Source: Reticulitermes speratus
Lineage: Eukaryota > Arthropoda > Insecta > Blattodea > Rhinotermitidae
NCBI GenBank assembly: GCA_021186555.1
Contig: JAJKFL010000014.1
Location: forward strand, 18,985,533 to 19,049,532
Length of the DNA stretch: 64,000 bases
Direction of reading: 5' to 3'
The notes beneath the pieces are model-generated. The model saw only the letters and a program-made list of their open reading frames with translations, was not told the DNA's origin and searched no databases. This document shows positions 46,433-58,829 of the stretch, piece by piece. Positions within the stretch are counted from its first letter, which is position 1; every line of letters starts with the position of its first letter. The position numbers were made by a program, and so were the translations under genes.

Positions 46433-46694
46433 CCGATCCCAGTGGCCGTGCGGTCTAAGGCGTGGGTCTACGGTCGCTCGCTTACTGGGATCGTGGTTTC
46501 GAATCCCGCCTAGGGCATGGATGTCTGTCTGTTGCGAGTGTTGTGTGTTGTCAGGTAGAGGTCTCTGCGACGAGCTGATCCCTCGTCCAGAGGAGTCCTA
46601 CCGAGTGCAGTGTGTCTAAAAAGTGTGTGATTGTGAAGCCTCGAAAAATGAGACGGCTTAGGCCCCCAAGGGGCTGTCGAGCCATTGGGCAAAA
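46433..46694 (+). mobile_element. SINE family A, copy 3
   Basis: This copy has a full head with an intact Leu-type A box (GTGGCCGTGCGGTCTAAGGC) and a B box (GGTTTCGAATCCC). It is flanked by a 15-bp duplication, ATCACAYAATACGTG, at 46418-46432 and 46695-46709 with one C/T difference. The tail is A-rich. The near-perfect flanks suggest a fairly recent insertion. Confidence 0.88.
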
Positions 46695-47149
46695 ATCACA
46701 TAATACGTGGTGGCCTTGTACTCATCAATGAAATTTAAAACTAAATCATGTCCACTCCAACCACATCACCTAACAAGCGCAACAGAAATAAAATAAATTT
46801 ATACCGCGCAGCAAGTAGGAATAGACGATTAACCAATACAAGCCCCCAGGACCAACCGCAACACCGTCTGAAGCGCAATACGCCTTCGCGAGCCTCTCTC
46901 TTTAGGGCCGCATCTGTGGCGGGACAGATGAATTTTTTAAACTCCAAATCATTTCAAAGTATCATAAAACTCTCGACAAAAAAGAACCTTTCAGTACCGA
47001 ACTTGGAGTTAAAATACGCCTTACGTAAACATGTATTTAATTGGTGAACTTATACTCGACTTCGGCAGTAAAGCAGAATATCTTTATTCAGTGTGTATCA
47101 GTAATATCCTGTTTGGTTTGTTCCATTGAAGACAACTTCCAGAAGGTGT

Positions 47150-47690
47150 ACTGGCAGGGTTAAACCAGATTCAAATTTACAGACATATAAGTTTGCCCGT
47201 TGTTTTATATGGGCATGAATCCTAGTCTGTCACGTTGAAGGAGACACGTAGGCCGAGGTTGTTTGAGAATACGGTTCAGAGGAAGGTATCTGGGCCTAAG
47301 AGGGACGAGGAAACATGGGTACCGCAGGAGACTGCATAAAGAGAAGCTTCATGATCTGTGCTTATCACAAAATATTAATCGGGTGATCAAATAAAGAAGA
47401 ATGAGATGGCCGGGGTAATGCGGCACGTATGGGGGAGAGGACAGGTGCATACAGTGTTTTGGTGGGAAAGCCTGATAGAAAGAGGCCACTTTAAAGACTA
47501 TACCTGGATGGGATGTTAATATTAAAATGGGTCTTCAAGAAAGAGGATGGGGGCTTGGACCGGATTGGTCTGGCTAATGATTGGGAGAAGTGGCGGGCTC
47601 TTGTGAACACGGTAATGAACATTGGATTTCCATAAAATGCGGGGAAGTCTTTGACGAACCTGCTCCGTGAAGTTTTCAAAAGGACAAGCG
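47150..47690 (+). pseudogene. Non-LTR retrotransposon ORF2 C-terminal fragment, copy 3
   Basis: The plus strand reads IYRHISLPVVLYGHES, a TAG where the family has Trp, SVTLKE, then in shifted frames [49 protein letters not shown] and [15 protein letters not shown]. It is the most complete of the three LINE tails in the window. Minus-strand open frames here are antisense shadows. Confidence 0.85.
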
Positions 47691-49263
47691 GGCGAAGCCT
47701 GGGCACCATGAAACAAAGGGATGCTCTGTGAGTTTTGAGGTTTTCACAGCGGTGTAATCGAGGGCTCCAGTCTTCTGGGGTGCGAAGCTACATCGCTGAG
47801 TATTACTGCCTTAACCTTAAAAGGCTCCTTGTTCCTTGAAGCTTTGGAACATCAGGCAGCACTGGACAGACTCACAAGATTGTTTCCACAATATTTCGTC
47901 ATTTCTCGAAGAAGTAACGCTGTTATGTTCTTTTACTTTCGTGTTTCTTACGGATAGGCTTGTATGTCTAAGCACAAATAATACTGGGCAGCCACTCAGA
48001 GCAAATACGTGATGTGTTTTGTCGGACTCTTCTCGCAGAAAGTTTGAGTGAGACAAAAATTTAACATGAAAAGATTTATAAGGTGACTAATGCCATTCAT
48101 GCACACGGGATATGTGTCATCAATCACGGTATGGGAGGATTCATCCTTCGCTACTTTGTACGCAAAAGAGCCTTGTTGAAGTTTGTTTAATATAGAAAAG
48201 CATTAATGTTGGAAATGGTTTATAAAGGCAGCAGAACTCCTTCCTATTCCATAACAAGAAGCCTGAAAATTGAAATAAAAAAGAGGACAAGAGGAAGGCG
48301 ATACTAAGGATTCGTCCATATCTGCGGAAAGCAGCCACCAGCGTGTAATGTGGCTCTGCTTACGTGGCTTCCATAAGAAGGACACTCCCGCCCTTTTGTC
48401 GCGAAATATAATCGATTCGTCTGTGTGCGACCTGAATTGAACGTCACAGTGATACATTAGCAATATCATTCACGTCCTGTTGAAACAAGTTAGTAGGCCT
48501 TACTTGTACAAAGTGTCTGTAAATTAACATAGAATGGACGGGTCTTATATGTCAACATTGTAGTTTATGTGTGTATGTATATATACTATGATTTATTTTT
48601 TATTTATTCATGACATTATCAAATGCTAGGGTTTATGACATCGGATGGCTTTATGGCTAGTCAATAATTAATGGGAAAGAATCTGGAAGCGGACGGTAGT
48701 GGCATAACATTAACCACTATATCAGAACTTTCCTGGTGAGACTAAGGAAAACCTTAAGGACCTAGTGAAGACAGTCTATCTGCGAGCTGAATCATTCGGT
48801 GACTATCAAGTAAAAGTGAGGTCTGACTTTCATTGTCCCTGCTAACAGTATGATTTATATCTTAGGCAGTGTAATGTCTTTATGATTTATTGTCTTTAAA
48901 AAGAGATGTCTTTTCACTTCTGTTACGTGGACTACGGAGCAGGCCGGAATATTATGAGGTAAATATGAAAGAAAGATGCTCGCAAAATCTTCAGGCCCAG
49001 CGACAGTATCCGAACTGCCAACTAGGTGATTTTTGAGATGCCGGCTAAAGAATTTTAAATCAGAGATGAATGAAGGAGGATGACATTTAGAAAAAAGTAG
49101 TTTTGATATTTACGCTGACCAGAATTGGAGTTTGACTGGTTAGCATTCCTTTGTTATAATCGTGTGGATCCGTTTTCGAATTTCCGTAAAGAGAATGGTT
49201 ACTTTACAGCAATTTCAGTTATTATCAATTAATTATAGATAGATTTATTTTTTATGGATCAAC
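47691..49263. other. No gene seen
   Basis: Non-coding sequence between a LINE tail and a SINE. The frames at 48141-48469 have no domain. Confidence 0.5.
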
Positions 49264-49501
49264 AGCCCTAGTGAGCCTAAGTCTCCTCATCGCTGGGGTT
49301 TCGAGATCACACTCAGACACGCCACATTCGGTACGTCTCCTCTGGACGAGTGATCGGCCTGTCGCAGAGAACTCTTCTCACAACACACACAAAACTCACA
49401 AGAGACAAACATCCATGCCCCCAACGGGATTCGAACCCGCGATCCCAGCAAGCGAGCGGCCGCAGACCCACACCTTAAAACACGTGGTCACTTGGATCGG
49501 A
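49264..49501 (-). mobile_element. SINE family A, copy 4
   Basis: This copy is reverse-oriented, with the B box complement GGGATTCGAACCCGC near 49426-49440 and the same body. A T-rich stretch lies at the left end. I found no clear target duplication, so it is probably older or its ends are altered. Confidence 0.8.
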
Positions 49502-50547
49502 TATCGCTACCTAACCTGAGCCATTAAAATTGCCGAAATATGTATAGGGGAAATCCTTTAATAAAGTAATTAGTGAAAATTATCTTTGTGCATTTGTTGG
49601 TGAATGATAATCAGTTACATTAAAATTGTGTTTAAATGAGCCACAAATAAAGAAATAAAACATTCATGTTTAAGACCTGGCTGTTTCTACTTTGTCATTT
49701 GCATAAGTTTAGTGCAGCAGGAAATGTAACATTTTCGTACAAAGCACGTGTAATCCGCCCTTACGAACTCTTCGACCACCGAGATTCATTATAAACATCT
49801 GCTACGTCCACTCCACAGGACGTCGCATGGAGTTCTGATAATGACGACAGCGTCTACTTGAATAGAGTTCATTCAAGTGAGATTCACTCTGCCATGCTCA
49901 ATACAGTCCAGTTTCTAATGAAGAAAACTCTTATGTGGGACTTGAATGCACTATTTGGAAACACAGTGTGGTAATTGATATTCCTTAATATTACATTGTA
50001 TTCAATACGGAAGCAAAAGCGTGACGTCTGGAGTTGTAATGCAGACCTAGCGGCTAAAATGTGAGATGTATGAGAAAGAATATTGTAAATATTCGTGTTG
50101 TACGGGGTGGTCTTATTTGGTATGCTGTATTCATTGCAATATAATCCGTTCCATGAGTTGCTTATTTATGTACCCACGGTCGGATAACAAAAATAAGGTT
50201 CTGTCGTCATACAACGAAACCTGAGGGTTGTGGAAGCAGATCACGACTTTGGACTTTAATTCAGTAACTTTTTGACAAATGAATCTCCTTAGCTGGAATA
50301 AGCAATGCATAAAGTTTGTTACGGAAAGACACATCCCTAAGCAATTGACTGACTTACTAGGTAACTGGAAAATGCAAAGTTGCAAAGCTGCTAACAGCAG
50401 ACCAATGATTACAGAGGGTATTTCATCACCTCTGTCTACCCCTCATTCTTATGACCAATTTAATCATGAAACATTTACGTTTTATCCCCTTTTCGCTTTT
50501 CTTTTCGAAGAATGTTTTCCCTAAAAATTTTCTGTGATTCCCACAAA
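49502..50547. other. No gene seen
   Basis: AT-rich sequence between two SINE copies. Frames of 81-84 codons lack recognisable motifs. Confidence 0.5.
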
Positions 50548-50562
50548 CGAATCTGATGCAAG

Positions 50563-50867
50563 GTAAAGGTAAAGCAGTACCATACTGGCCTAGGAAGGCC
50601 CTTAGGGCTCCTGGAGGTCGAGGCTCCCAGGTTTTTAGACAATCGGCACATGAAGGTGGTAAGGTTGTCAGCCCTACGCACCGGCCCCCTTTATCCCCCA
50701 GGAAAGATTCCCGGTACTCATTTCTGTTAGAGGCTGAGTCGACCCCAGGGCCATAGTGCGACCGAAACGATTATGTCAGTGAAAAATTCCAAAGACACCA
50801 TCGGGAATCGAACCCGCGACGTTCCGGTTTGTAGCGCAATGCCTCAACAAACTACGCCACCGCGTGC
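50563..50867 (-). mobile_element. SINE family B, copy 3
   Basis: This is a full-length reverse copy. The flanks carry a perfect 15-bp duplication CGAATCTGATGCAAG at 50548-50562 and 50868-50882. The B box complement is GGGAATCGAACCCGC near 50803-50817. The tail side carries GGTAAAGGTAAAG. Confidence 0.92.
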
Positions 50868-50882
50868 CGAATCTGATGCAAG

Positions 50883-53800
50883 TGATAGAGAAAATATCGT
50901 TATGAACATTACATAAACTAAAAATGTTAACGAGGAAGTTGCTTTTTGTTATCGATTGTTTAGAAGCAGGTGAACTGAAAATGTACGGTGTCGATGTATG
51001 CGGGACGTTTTCACTAATCCGACGAGTTTTAATTTATGCATTGTCACAGTTGGCTAATAATAAATTTTCACTCAGAATGTTTGTACTTTACACGTTAACA
51101 GAATCTTATACACTGTTTTTAATATCTATTTATGCACTCGCAATGGTGGATCAACTACAAAAGTGAATATATTTTCTTCTCCATGATTTCCCCGTTACTG
51201 CTCATATTAGCATTAAAATTTATCGAACTTTCAGTACCTTCTTTAATTGTAGCTCCAGTGAAGTAGAAATAAACAAACGTTATTATTTTCTGAAATCAAC
51301 AACTCGATTGAGAGCAAACGTCAAGAAATCAATTATTCATTCAATTGTTACGCGACTCGACGTCAGCGAACTCTCAAAATTACATTTAAAGCGATGAGCT
51401 ATCCTCTTTGCACAACGGTAATTACGAGTGAACCTTTAAACTACACGGGTGTATTGTTTAACAATGATGAAATGCCGATCACAAACACGTATTCAAAATG
51501 AATTTCCAAAACCTCCTTAACTCTTGCATTATCGAAATTTGTCGCTGATTATAAAAATGTGTATGAAGGGCTTATTATATTGACACAAGAATCTCTAATC
51601 TCAGTACTCACAACTTAAATTCTTATGTCTTAGAAATAAACAATACGTTTATGTTGGAATTATTTGCTTTGTGGAGTTTGTTCAGTGTCCCGTGTCGAAA
51701 ATAAGAAAACTACATTTCGGGGTGAGTATCGGTCTCCTTCCACAGTCTCGATAGGCAAAGCTGTTCTTAACACCTGCACAACCTATGTTACTTCAAACTA
51801 TCACCATTTATAGCCTAATGTTTGGCAATATGATTCAGGATGCAGTAAAAGATAGTCATAAAATTTGTGTAATTGATTATAGAAATCTTTAACCGAGACG
51901 GAAAATAAAACCAAATTAAATATCACAAATGACAAAACCCCTGTGGGCTGTGGACAAAATTATTAAGGTACATGGTTTAAAAGTGAAAAAATATCACCAA
52001 AACCCTACAGAATTTTAAAACAATTAATCTTTTCGAGGTAAAGTTTTGTCTGCGGCTTATAAAGGAGCAAGACAATTCTGACAATTTAGAACTCTGATTT
52101 ATAGCTGCTAGTGTGCATTTGAAACAGAATTATAGACCTTGTTCTATACATATAAAGTTAATCCCCCTACAGCTACAATGTATTGATTTTTTGACTCAGG
52201 TCACCTGGCATTTCGTCAAATACGCAAAATACGAGAAGCGATTCAAATGAACGTTGTAGTGTTTATCAACCGTACGCGTTCTACCAACTTGTGTACGCTG
52301 AGCTGTGTTTATGAGAAAACTGTTAAATCTGATATGAGATTGATATAAAGTAGGGATCATATGGGAACAGACATCAAAATTAAAATGTTCCGATAACGTC
52401 TGTTTTAACCCTCAAAGTAAAATTTAACATAAATGCGTCGAGTAGGTTGGGACATGGGATATGTAGTCGAAAATATGTGACGTCATTATTACGAATTTGC
52501 TCTATGTGCTTTTAAAAACGTTTGACAGAAATGTTATAAAACGTATAAGTGGCTGAAGCATCCTAAATAAAATTTTATTTACACTGTATCCTATTCTGCA
52601 ACATCTGCAACACATAGGCTTACTCCTATACTGATTTCTTAAAATACTTAAAACAGGCCTCTGATATTCAAGTTTTAATTAATATTTTGAATAATGTGAT
52701 GTAGTTACTGTGTATGAGAAATTATTTTCTGGTAATTCAACGACGTTACATTAACTGCGTGAATCATATATTGTAACATTATATGTAAAGATTGCGTATT
52801 TTATTGATTTACAATTAATTTAATGACTCTTTCAAGAGCTCAGGCAGTATAGCGTCGTAAGGCAGAATTAGTGACAAAGAGTCGAATAGAAAAGTATGTA
52901 GAAGAAAAAGCACGTAATGTACTTTGCGGTAGTTTGCAGCATTCGCGTGTAGGGACAGAAAATCCACGCAAAAGCTCGTTCAGTATAGTTAAGTTTTGGG
53001 CCTCGATATAGGGGGCGGAAAGGAGTCTCTCGTGGCCGTGTTAAAGGCACCATCCCAGGACCGAAAGATGACACAAAAATTCCTAGTTCCTGTAGTTGAA
53101 AACTGACACTGATTTACAGCGCATACTTGAATACACGTCTAGCGTTATAATGTCACGCTAATATTCGCGGTCCATCACACACCTTCGTAAATTATAAGGT
53201 GAAAGAAAGTATGTATTCGAAAGGCGTCCAGAAGCTTTGTAGTTGAAACAGGCGGGCGGACACACATCTACCACCTTAAAATTGTATACTTACAGAATGC
53301 ACTTTCTGCAGCGAACACATACCAGCTACAGGGCAGATCGTCATTTCGACGACCTATAAAACACACGATACTAGCGCAATCCAATCAATAAAAGGGAAGG
53401 GTCATCAAGTTTAGGATTCCCACGTTGAAGACCAGAAGGTGGAAGGTCAACAATATATAGGCTCCTTAATTTCATTTCCCCCTCTCTATAACACTTTTAT
53501 GAACGTTTCCGGAAATGTAACCGTAACTGGAAACTTTGCGCGTGTCTTCAATTCCTAACTTCCCGTCTCGTCCATCCGCCAAACATTCTTCCGGACAGCC
53601 GTCACATGACAGAGCTCCTATCGCTCAGAATTGCTGCCAAATATCAAGGAAGTTCGTGTTATATGAAGCAGAAGTGATGAAAATACCTCTCCATACTAAC
53701 GTATGGTGTATGGGAAACATTTTAACATAAATTACACTGGTCAACAGTGAAAATGTTACGGAGTTGAAACTAGTTAATCTTAACTAATTTGAGGTCGCTG

Positions 53801-54018
53801 AGAACGAATATGATGCTTAAAATTGTTTGTTAGCTCTTGTTTTGAAGTAACAGGCCTTTATGAATGTGACCGATTTTTATTATTTTCCTTACATTTTGTT
53901 TATACACGAAAGACTGAAATGGGTCTACATTTCCATTCCTAACCGTAATTTATGCTATAGGCTTATACTTACACTAAGATTGTGTACTTGCATATTCACA
54001 AAATTATATAGGCCTATA
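50883..54018. other. No gene seen (3.1 kb)
   Basis: A GGCACCATCCCAGGACC-type segment near 53045-53062 resembles an insect dispersed repeat that I recall, but it is too short to call. The rest is featureless. Confidence 0.45.
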
Positions 54019-54221
54019 TATTGAGCCGGTTCTGGCGTAGCGCAACTGCAGTGACTTGGTGTCGGTCATCGTCGGATCGCGTCGGGTCGCGCTAGCTAAT
54101 CGTCGGGGATTCCCGCGCCTTTTCCACGGTGTGCCACGTGATATTTAGAGTTTCAGTGTGCTTTCTCGCTGCATCCGTGCTCGGTTACAATATCTTGTTT
54201 TTTAACGCGAAGAAAACTAAG

Positions 54222-55903
54222 ATGCCTCGTAAATGTGTGAACCGTTCAGATAGTTTCTGTTATGTTTGTGGGAAAGTGACATTTGCTTCACAAAAGCGTG
54301 CTCTAACTCCAATTGTGAAAAAGGCGTACCATCTATACTTCGGTTGTAAAGTTGGTGATCAGGACAAGAGCTGGGCTCCACACATATGCTGCAACTCTTG
54401 TTCGGCAAATCTTTGCGGCTGGTTAAATCACAAGAAGCGTTCTATGCCTTTTGCTGTACCCATGGTGTGGCGTGAGCCAACAAACCACATTACTGACTGC
54501 TATTTCTGCATGGTTCCTCCACTGGAACATGGAACGTCGAAGAAGAAAAAGTGTAAACTGAGCTACCCAAATATACCATCTGCTATACTACCGGTGCTCC
54601 ATGGAAACAATCTACCTATTCCAGAACCGCCTGACTCATTTGAAATCGAAGATGATGATGAAGATGAGGAATGCAGTAATACAAATGTCTCAAGTTCTAG
54701 CGATCAAGATTTTATATCTGATGAAGCATGTACTGAGCCACACAGAATAACACAGAACGAATTGAACGACCTTGTGCGAGATCTAGATTTGACGAAAGGT
54801 AAAGCTGAACTCTTGGGCTCAAGATTGCAGCAGTGGAATCTACTTGGTGAGGGCATCTGCGTGTCTACATTTCGTTTACGTCATAAAGACTTTGTTTCAT
54901 TCTTTTCAATGAAAATTAATCTGGTCACCTGCCATGACATTGATGGTCTGATGTCAGCTCTCAACATCAATCATAACCCTGATGAATGGAGACTTTTCAT
55001 AGACTCCTCACAGTTGAGTTTGAAAGCAGTATTATTGCATAATGGCAACATTTTGCCATCGATTCCAATCGGTCATGCAGTTCACATGAAAGAAACATAC
55101 AGCAACATGAAGCAACTGTTGGAGTGCATAAACTATGATAAATATAAATGGCAGCTTTGTTGTGACTTAAAGGTTGTTGCCATCTTACTCGGACTGCAGC
55201 AAGGATACACAAAATTCTGTTGTTTCATCTGTGAATGGGACAGCCGAGCAAGGGCCTCGCACTATGTGGTCAGGGACTGGCCTTTAAGACAACGTCTGGA
55301 GCCAGGTTCAAAGAATGTACTACATCCGTCTTTAGTGGAACCAAGCAAGATTCTGTTGCCACCGCTGCACGTTAAGCTTGGCCTAATGAAGAATTTCGTC
55401 AAGGCAATGGATCGAGACGGCCAAGCATTCAAGTACCTTCGTGATAAATTTCCGAGGATGAGTGATGCAAAAGTCAAAGAAGGTGTTTTCGTCGGTCCAC
55501 AAATCCGAGACATCTTCAGAGATGAACAATTTGACCGGCTTATCACTGGTGACGAGCAGTGTGCTTGGAATGCTTTCCGGTTGGTTGCTAATAACTTCCT
55601 CGGAAACACCAAGGCTGACAATTACAAGGAAATGTGGAGGACCTGTTGGTTGCGTATCAGAAATTGGGCTGCAATATGTCGTTAAAGATTCACTTTCTGC
55701 ATTCTCACCTGGATTTCTTCCCTGAAAACTGCGGTGCGGTCAGCGACGAACACGATGAACGCTTTCACCAGACCATTGCGGAAATCGAAAATCGTTATCA
55801 GGGGAAATGGAGTCCAGTTATGTTAGCAGATTATTGCTGGACAGTAGTTAGAGACTCTCCAAAACTTGTATACAAAAGACAGGCTAAGAAAAGACGCCTT
55901 TAG
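54222..55903 (+). pseudogene. Cys-rich multicopy arthropod protein, probably transposon-borne, frameshifted
   Basis: The coding frame has no introns and about 560 codons. The frame is open from 54129, but the family's usual start (MPRKCVN) is at 54222, so I start there. In order it has a Cys pair FCYVCG, then HICCNSC and CYFC (likely zinc-binding), an acidic Asp/Glu/Ser-rich stretch near 54640-54740, a conserved block containing LFIDSSQLSLKAVLLHNG, a Cys motif CCFICEWDSRA, LLPPLHVKLGLMKNFVKAMD, and LGNTK. Near 55634 one base is missing, and the last about 85 residues (LKIHFLHSHLDFFPEN, then DEHDERFHQ, ending in basic KRRL) lie in the next frame. I recall near-identical, very abundant uncharacterised proteins in aphids, termites and other arthropods, which points to a mobile origin. 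The Asp in LFIDSSQ, the Asp in CCDLK and the acidic/His end motif could be an RNase-H-like DDE set, but that is inference. The 5' flank (54019-54125) is CpG-rich with GTCGG/TCGCG repeats. I found no terminal inverted repeats. The frameshift makes this copy inactive, unless it is a sequencing error. Confidence 0.8.
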
Positions 55904-56986
55904 CCGAAGTGATGACGGACAGCAGTGAATAGTAAGTATTATTGTGTTAAATATGCTACATGTTATTATAAAATTTCACAAAACTTGGAAACTGTAGCTA
56001 ACTCATCATTTTAAGGCCTATTTTCATGTTCAGCATACACAATTACGTAAAGGAAAGTGGATTTGATGCTCGTAACCGAAAAAAAGTTAAAATTTGTTGC
56101 CCAGTGTTATAAGATATGCAATGATAATATTCATAACTGTAGACTGATATTTATTGGGCTTCAGCGCCGTAAAGCCTGGTTGAAATTACCAAGGTTTAGG
56201 AGGAATAAGATGCTTCCGTAGACACTAAAGATGGAGACAGCAGGTTTCTTCGAAAGTTTAGTGAGTCTGTACCAGGCTACAGAATATCAAAACTCAGGAG
56301 ACAGCATTTTTCCATATTCTCCGCTGTAAGAATCTCAAACATTGCACTAAAATTTTATTCTTCTCCGAATATGACGACGATCGTATAAAGGAGACGAAGT
56401 ATATACCGTCAGGATACGGAATTCATATGAAAGTTTAGACGTAAAACCTAAAAGATAACTTGAAAGACCGGGACAGGGACTCTGACACATGGAGTTAATT
56501 AAAAAGAAAGCGATAGGTAAGTACTTATACAGTCTTCAGTAAACGGGTTACAGTTCCGTCAGCAGTCACTTATTAGAGCAGTAACTTGCAGAGTTGTAAA
56601 TTTTATTTATTTTTCAGTGCAGGAAATCGTACGTATGAAAATTATTTTCAAAGCTGTATATGCTTCAAAAGTTATTTCAAGACGAATAACATTAGAATGA
56701 CTATAGAAGACTGTACTCCTGGCCAGTCACAATTCCTGGCTGACTTTGTATCCTTATACGAGTTCCCGGAAGTTATTCTTCCTTCACATGAACCACGAAG
56801 AAGGACATAAGAAGTTTCTCCTAAACAGCCGCAATTTTTACCATCTTCAGAAGACGTTACATCCACAGTAAGCTGCGGTGAAGCTGATCGGTTAATGGCT
56901 TTGTAATACATTTAACTTTAGTCGTCATACTTAACATCAACACATTAGATAAGAAACGAGATCACATTATAAATAATATATATGCC
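55904..56986. other. 3' flank of the Cys-rich element; no gene
   Basis: The first 200 bp probably still belong to the element (AT-rich tail with CGTAACCGAAAAAAAG near 56072-56087). Its right end could not be fixed. No terminal inverted repeat with the 5' flank was visible. Confidence 0.4.
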
Positions 56987-56998
56987 TAATATAAACCA

Positions 56999-57240
56999 TC
57001 ACGTCGCGGGTTCGATTCCCGATGGTGTCACTGGAATTTTTCATTGACATAATCGTTCCGGTCGCACTATGGCCCTGGGGTCGACTCAGCCTCTAACAGA
57101 AATGAGTACCAGGAATCTTTCCTGGGGGGTAAAGGCGGCCGGTGCGTAGGGCTGACAACCTTACCACCTTCATGTGCCGCTCCTGGATCCCTAAGGGCCT
57201 GTCCAGGCCTGTAATGAGATTGCTTTACCTTTACCTTTCT
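56999..57240 (+). mobile_element. SINE family B, copy 4 (5'-truncated)
   Basis: This copy starts inside the tRNA-like head, just before the B box (CGGGTTCGATTCCCG), and lacks the A box, yet it has a perfect 12-bp duplication TAATATAAACCA at 56987-56998 and 57241-57252. The truncation therefore happened during integration and was not caused by later loss. The tail is TTTACCTTTACCTTTC. Confidence 0.88.
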
Positions 57241-57252
57241 TAATATAAACCA

Positions 57253-57979
57253 GCACTGGTTTTAATAACATTTAGACTGCTATAATTCTGATTCCGGAGC
57301 ATCTTTTGTCATAGAACAACGTAAAGATAAGCTTAACCTTACTGTTATAAGATGGGAGGCCCTTTGTCCCACATAATCTTTCTGTGAGTAGCAAAGAGTC
57401 AGTCTCTTTCTTCTGCAAGAAACCAAAGCCAAATCTTCCAGCCCACTGCCATTATGCAAATAATGTAAATAATGTCCCACTAATGATAGAGTCGTATTAA
57501 AATGTTATGATAAAGTAGGGCGACCTTAATTATTTACACTATAATTAGCGTATAGGGACTACGAAGGGGGAAAGCATGGAGAGATATGTATGCAGAAACA
57601 AGATATGATGGTATTACGAAGTTGGTAACCCTCTGGTGCGAAATGCAACAGTATCAAACACAAGGACAAATGATGTGCCATTCCCTCTCTAACTATACCG
57701 TTCGTCAGTGGTTGGCCCGCTGACTAATAATGTCGTTTTCCATCTCATTCGCATCACTTGTGATGTTTTGTCGTCTATCACACAGCCGTAGTTTGAATGC
57801 ATAAATGACGTATAAATAACGTGCAGTGCTTTGTACAGAACGTTTGTACACTCAACAACAAGGCTTCCAATTACAACATTTTTATCTGCTGATAGTTTCA
57901 TATATTCTGCGTGTTTTCTTCTCTCCTTTCACCGACTTTTTACCCGCATTCGCGTAAGGATTGTATATTTCTTTCGTCT
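57253..57979. other. No gene seen
   Basis: Short frames without motifs between a SINE and the minisatellite. Confidence 0.5.
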
Positions 57980-58625
57980 AATAGGCATACTTGTGTTTCC
58001 GTTACAAAATAGGTCTTTTTGTGTTACCTTTACCAAATAGGCTTCCTTGTGCTCCCATTAACAAAGTAGCCTACTTGTGTTACCGTCAACAAATACGAGT
58101 CCTTGTGTTCCCATTAACAAATAGGCCTACTTGTGTTACCGTTAACAAATAGGCGTCCTTGTGTTCCCATTAACAAATAGACCTACTTGTGTTACCGTTG
58201 ACAAATAGGCGTCCTTGTGTTCCAATTAACAAATAGGCCTACTTGTGTTACCGTTAACAAATAGGCGTCCTTGTGTTCCCATTAACAAATAGACCTACTT
58301 GTGTTACCGTTAACAAATAGGCGTCCTTTGTTCCCATTAACAAATAGGACTACTTGTGTTACCGTTACCAAAGAGGCCTCCTTGTGTTCCCGCCAACAAA
58401 CAAACCTATTTGTGTTCCCATTAAAAATAGGCCTACTTGGGTACTGTTATCATCGGGACCTACTTACGTTCCTGTTATCAAATATGTCTCCTTGTGTTCC
58501 CGTTACCAAGTATGCCTACTTACGTTCCCGTTACCAAATATGTCTCCTTGTGTTACCGTTACCAAGTATGCCTACTTAAATTCCCGTTACCAAATAGGCC
58601 ACCTTGTGTTACCGTTACCAAATAT
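57980..58625. repeat. 28-bp minisatellite with 56-bp dimer structure
   Basis: About 23 units of the form ACAAATAGGCCTACTTGTGT + TACCGTTA occur. In the central part two variants alternate (CCTACTTGTGTTACCGTTA and CGTCCTTGTGTTCCCATTA), giving a 56-bp higher-order repeat. The right third is more diverged (AAGTATGCC, AAATATGTC). Open frames in this area are products of the repeat. Confidence 0.93.
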
Positions 58626-58702
58626 TTTTTTCTTTTATAGTGCAGATTTTCACGACACTGGAAAATAATACTATATTCAGCTGAGTTGTGACACCGTGTA
58701 AA

Positions 58703-58829
58703 CTGGTAAGTGGTTACACATTTCGGAGAAACATACCACCTCCATCTTCAAGGTACTTGGAATACATACATGCATACCCTGAAGATGGACATATTATGTT
58801 CCTCCGAGATATTAGCAAACACCTAGCGG
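58703..58829. repeat. Inverted-repeat hairpin element (arms of about 51 bp)
   Basis: The left arm 58703-58753 (CTGGTAAGTGG ... TTTCGGAGAAACATACC ... CCATCTTCAAGG) is the imperfect complement of the right arm 58777-58829 (CCCTGAAGATGGACATA ... TTCCTCCGAGA ... ACCTAGCGG). The spacer is 23 bp, close to that of the element at 39.8 kb. Confidence 0.8.

Noticed and set aside
47491..47716. Minus-strand frames reading [16 protein letters not shown] and similar
   Set aside because: They are antisense shadows of the plus-strand LINE tail at 47150-47690.
57980..58625. CRISPR-like array (28-bp repeats)
   Set aside because: The repeats are directly adjacent with no unique spacers, and the DNA is from an insect. 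It is a minisatellite.
58301..58668. Three overlapping plus-strand frames of 67-104 codons with repeating Val/Pro/Thr/Tyr patterns
   Set aside because: They are translations of the 28-bp minisatellite in different frames.
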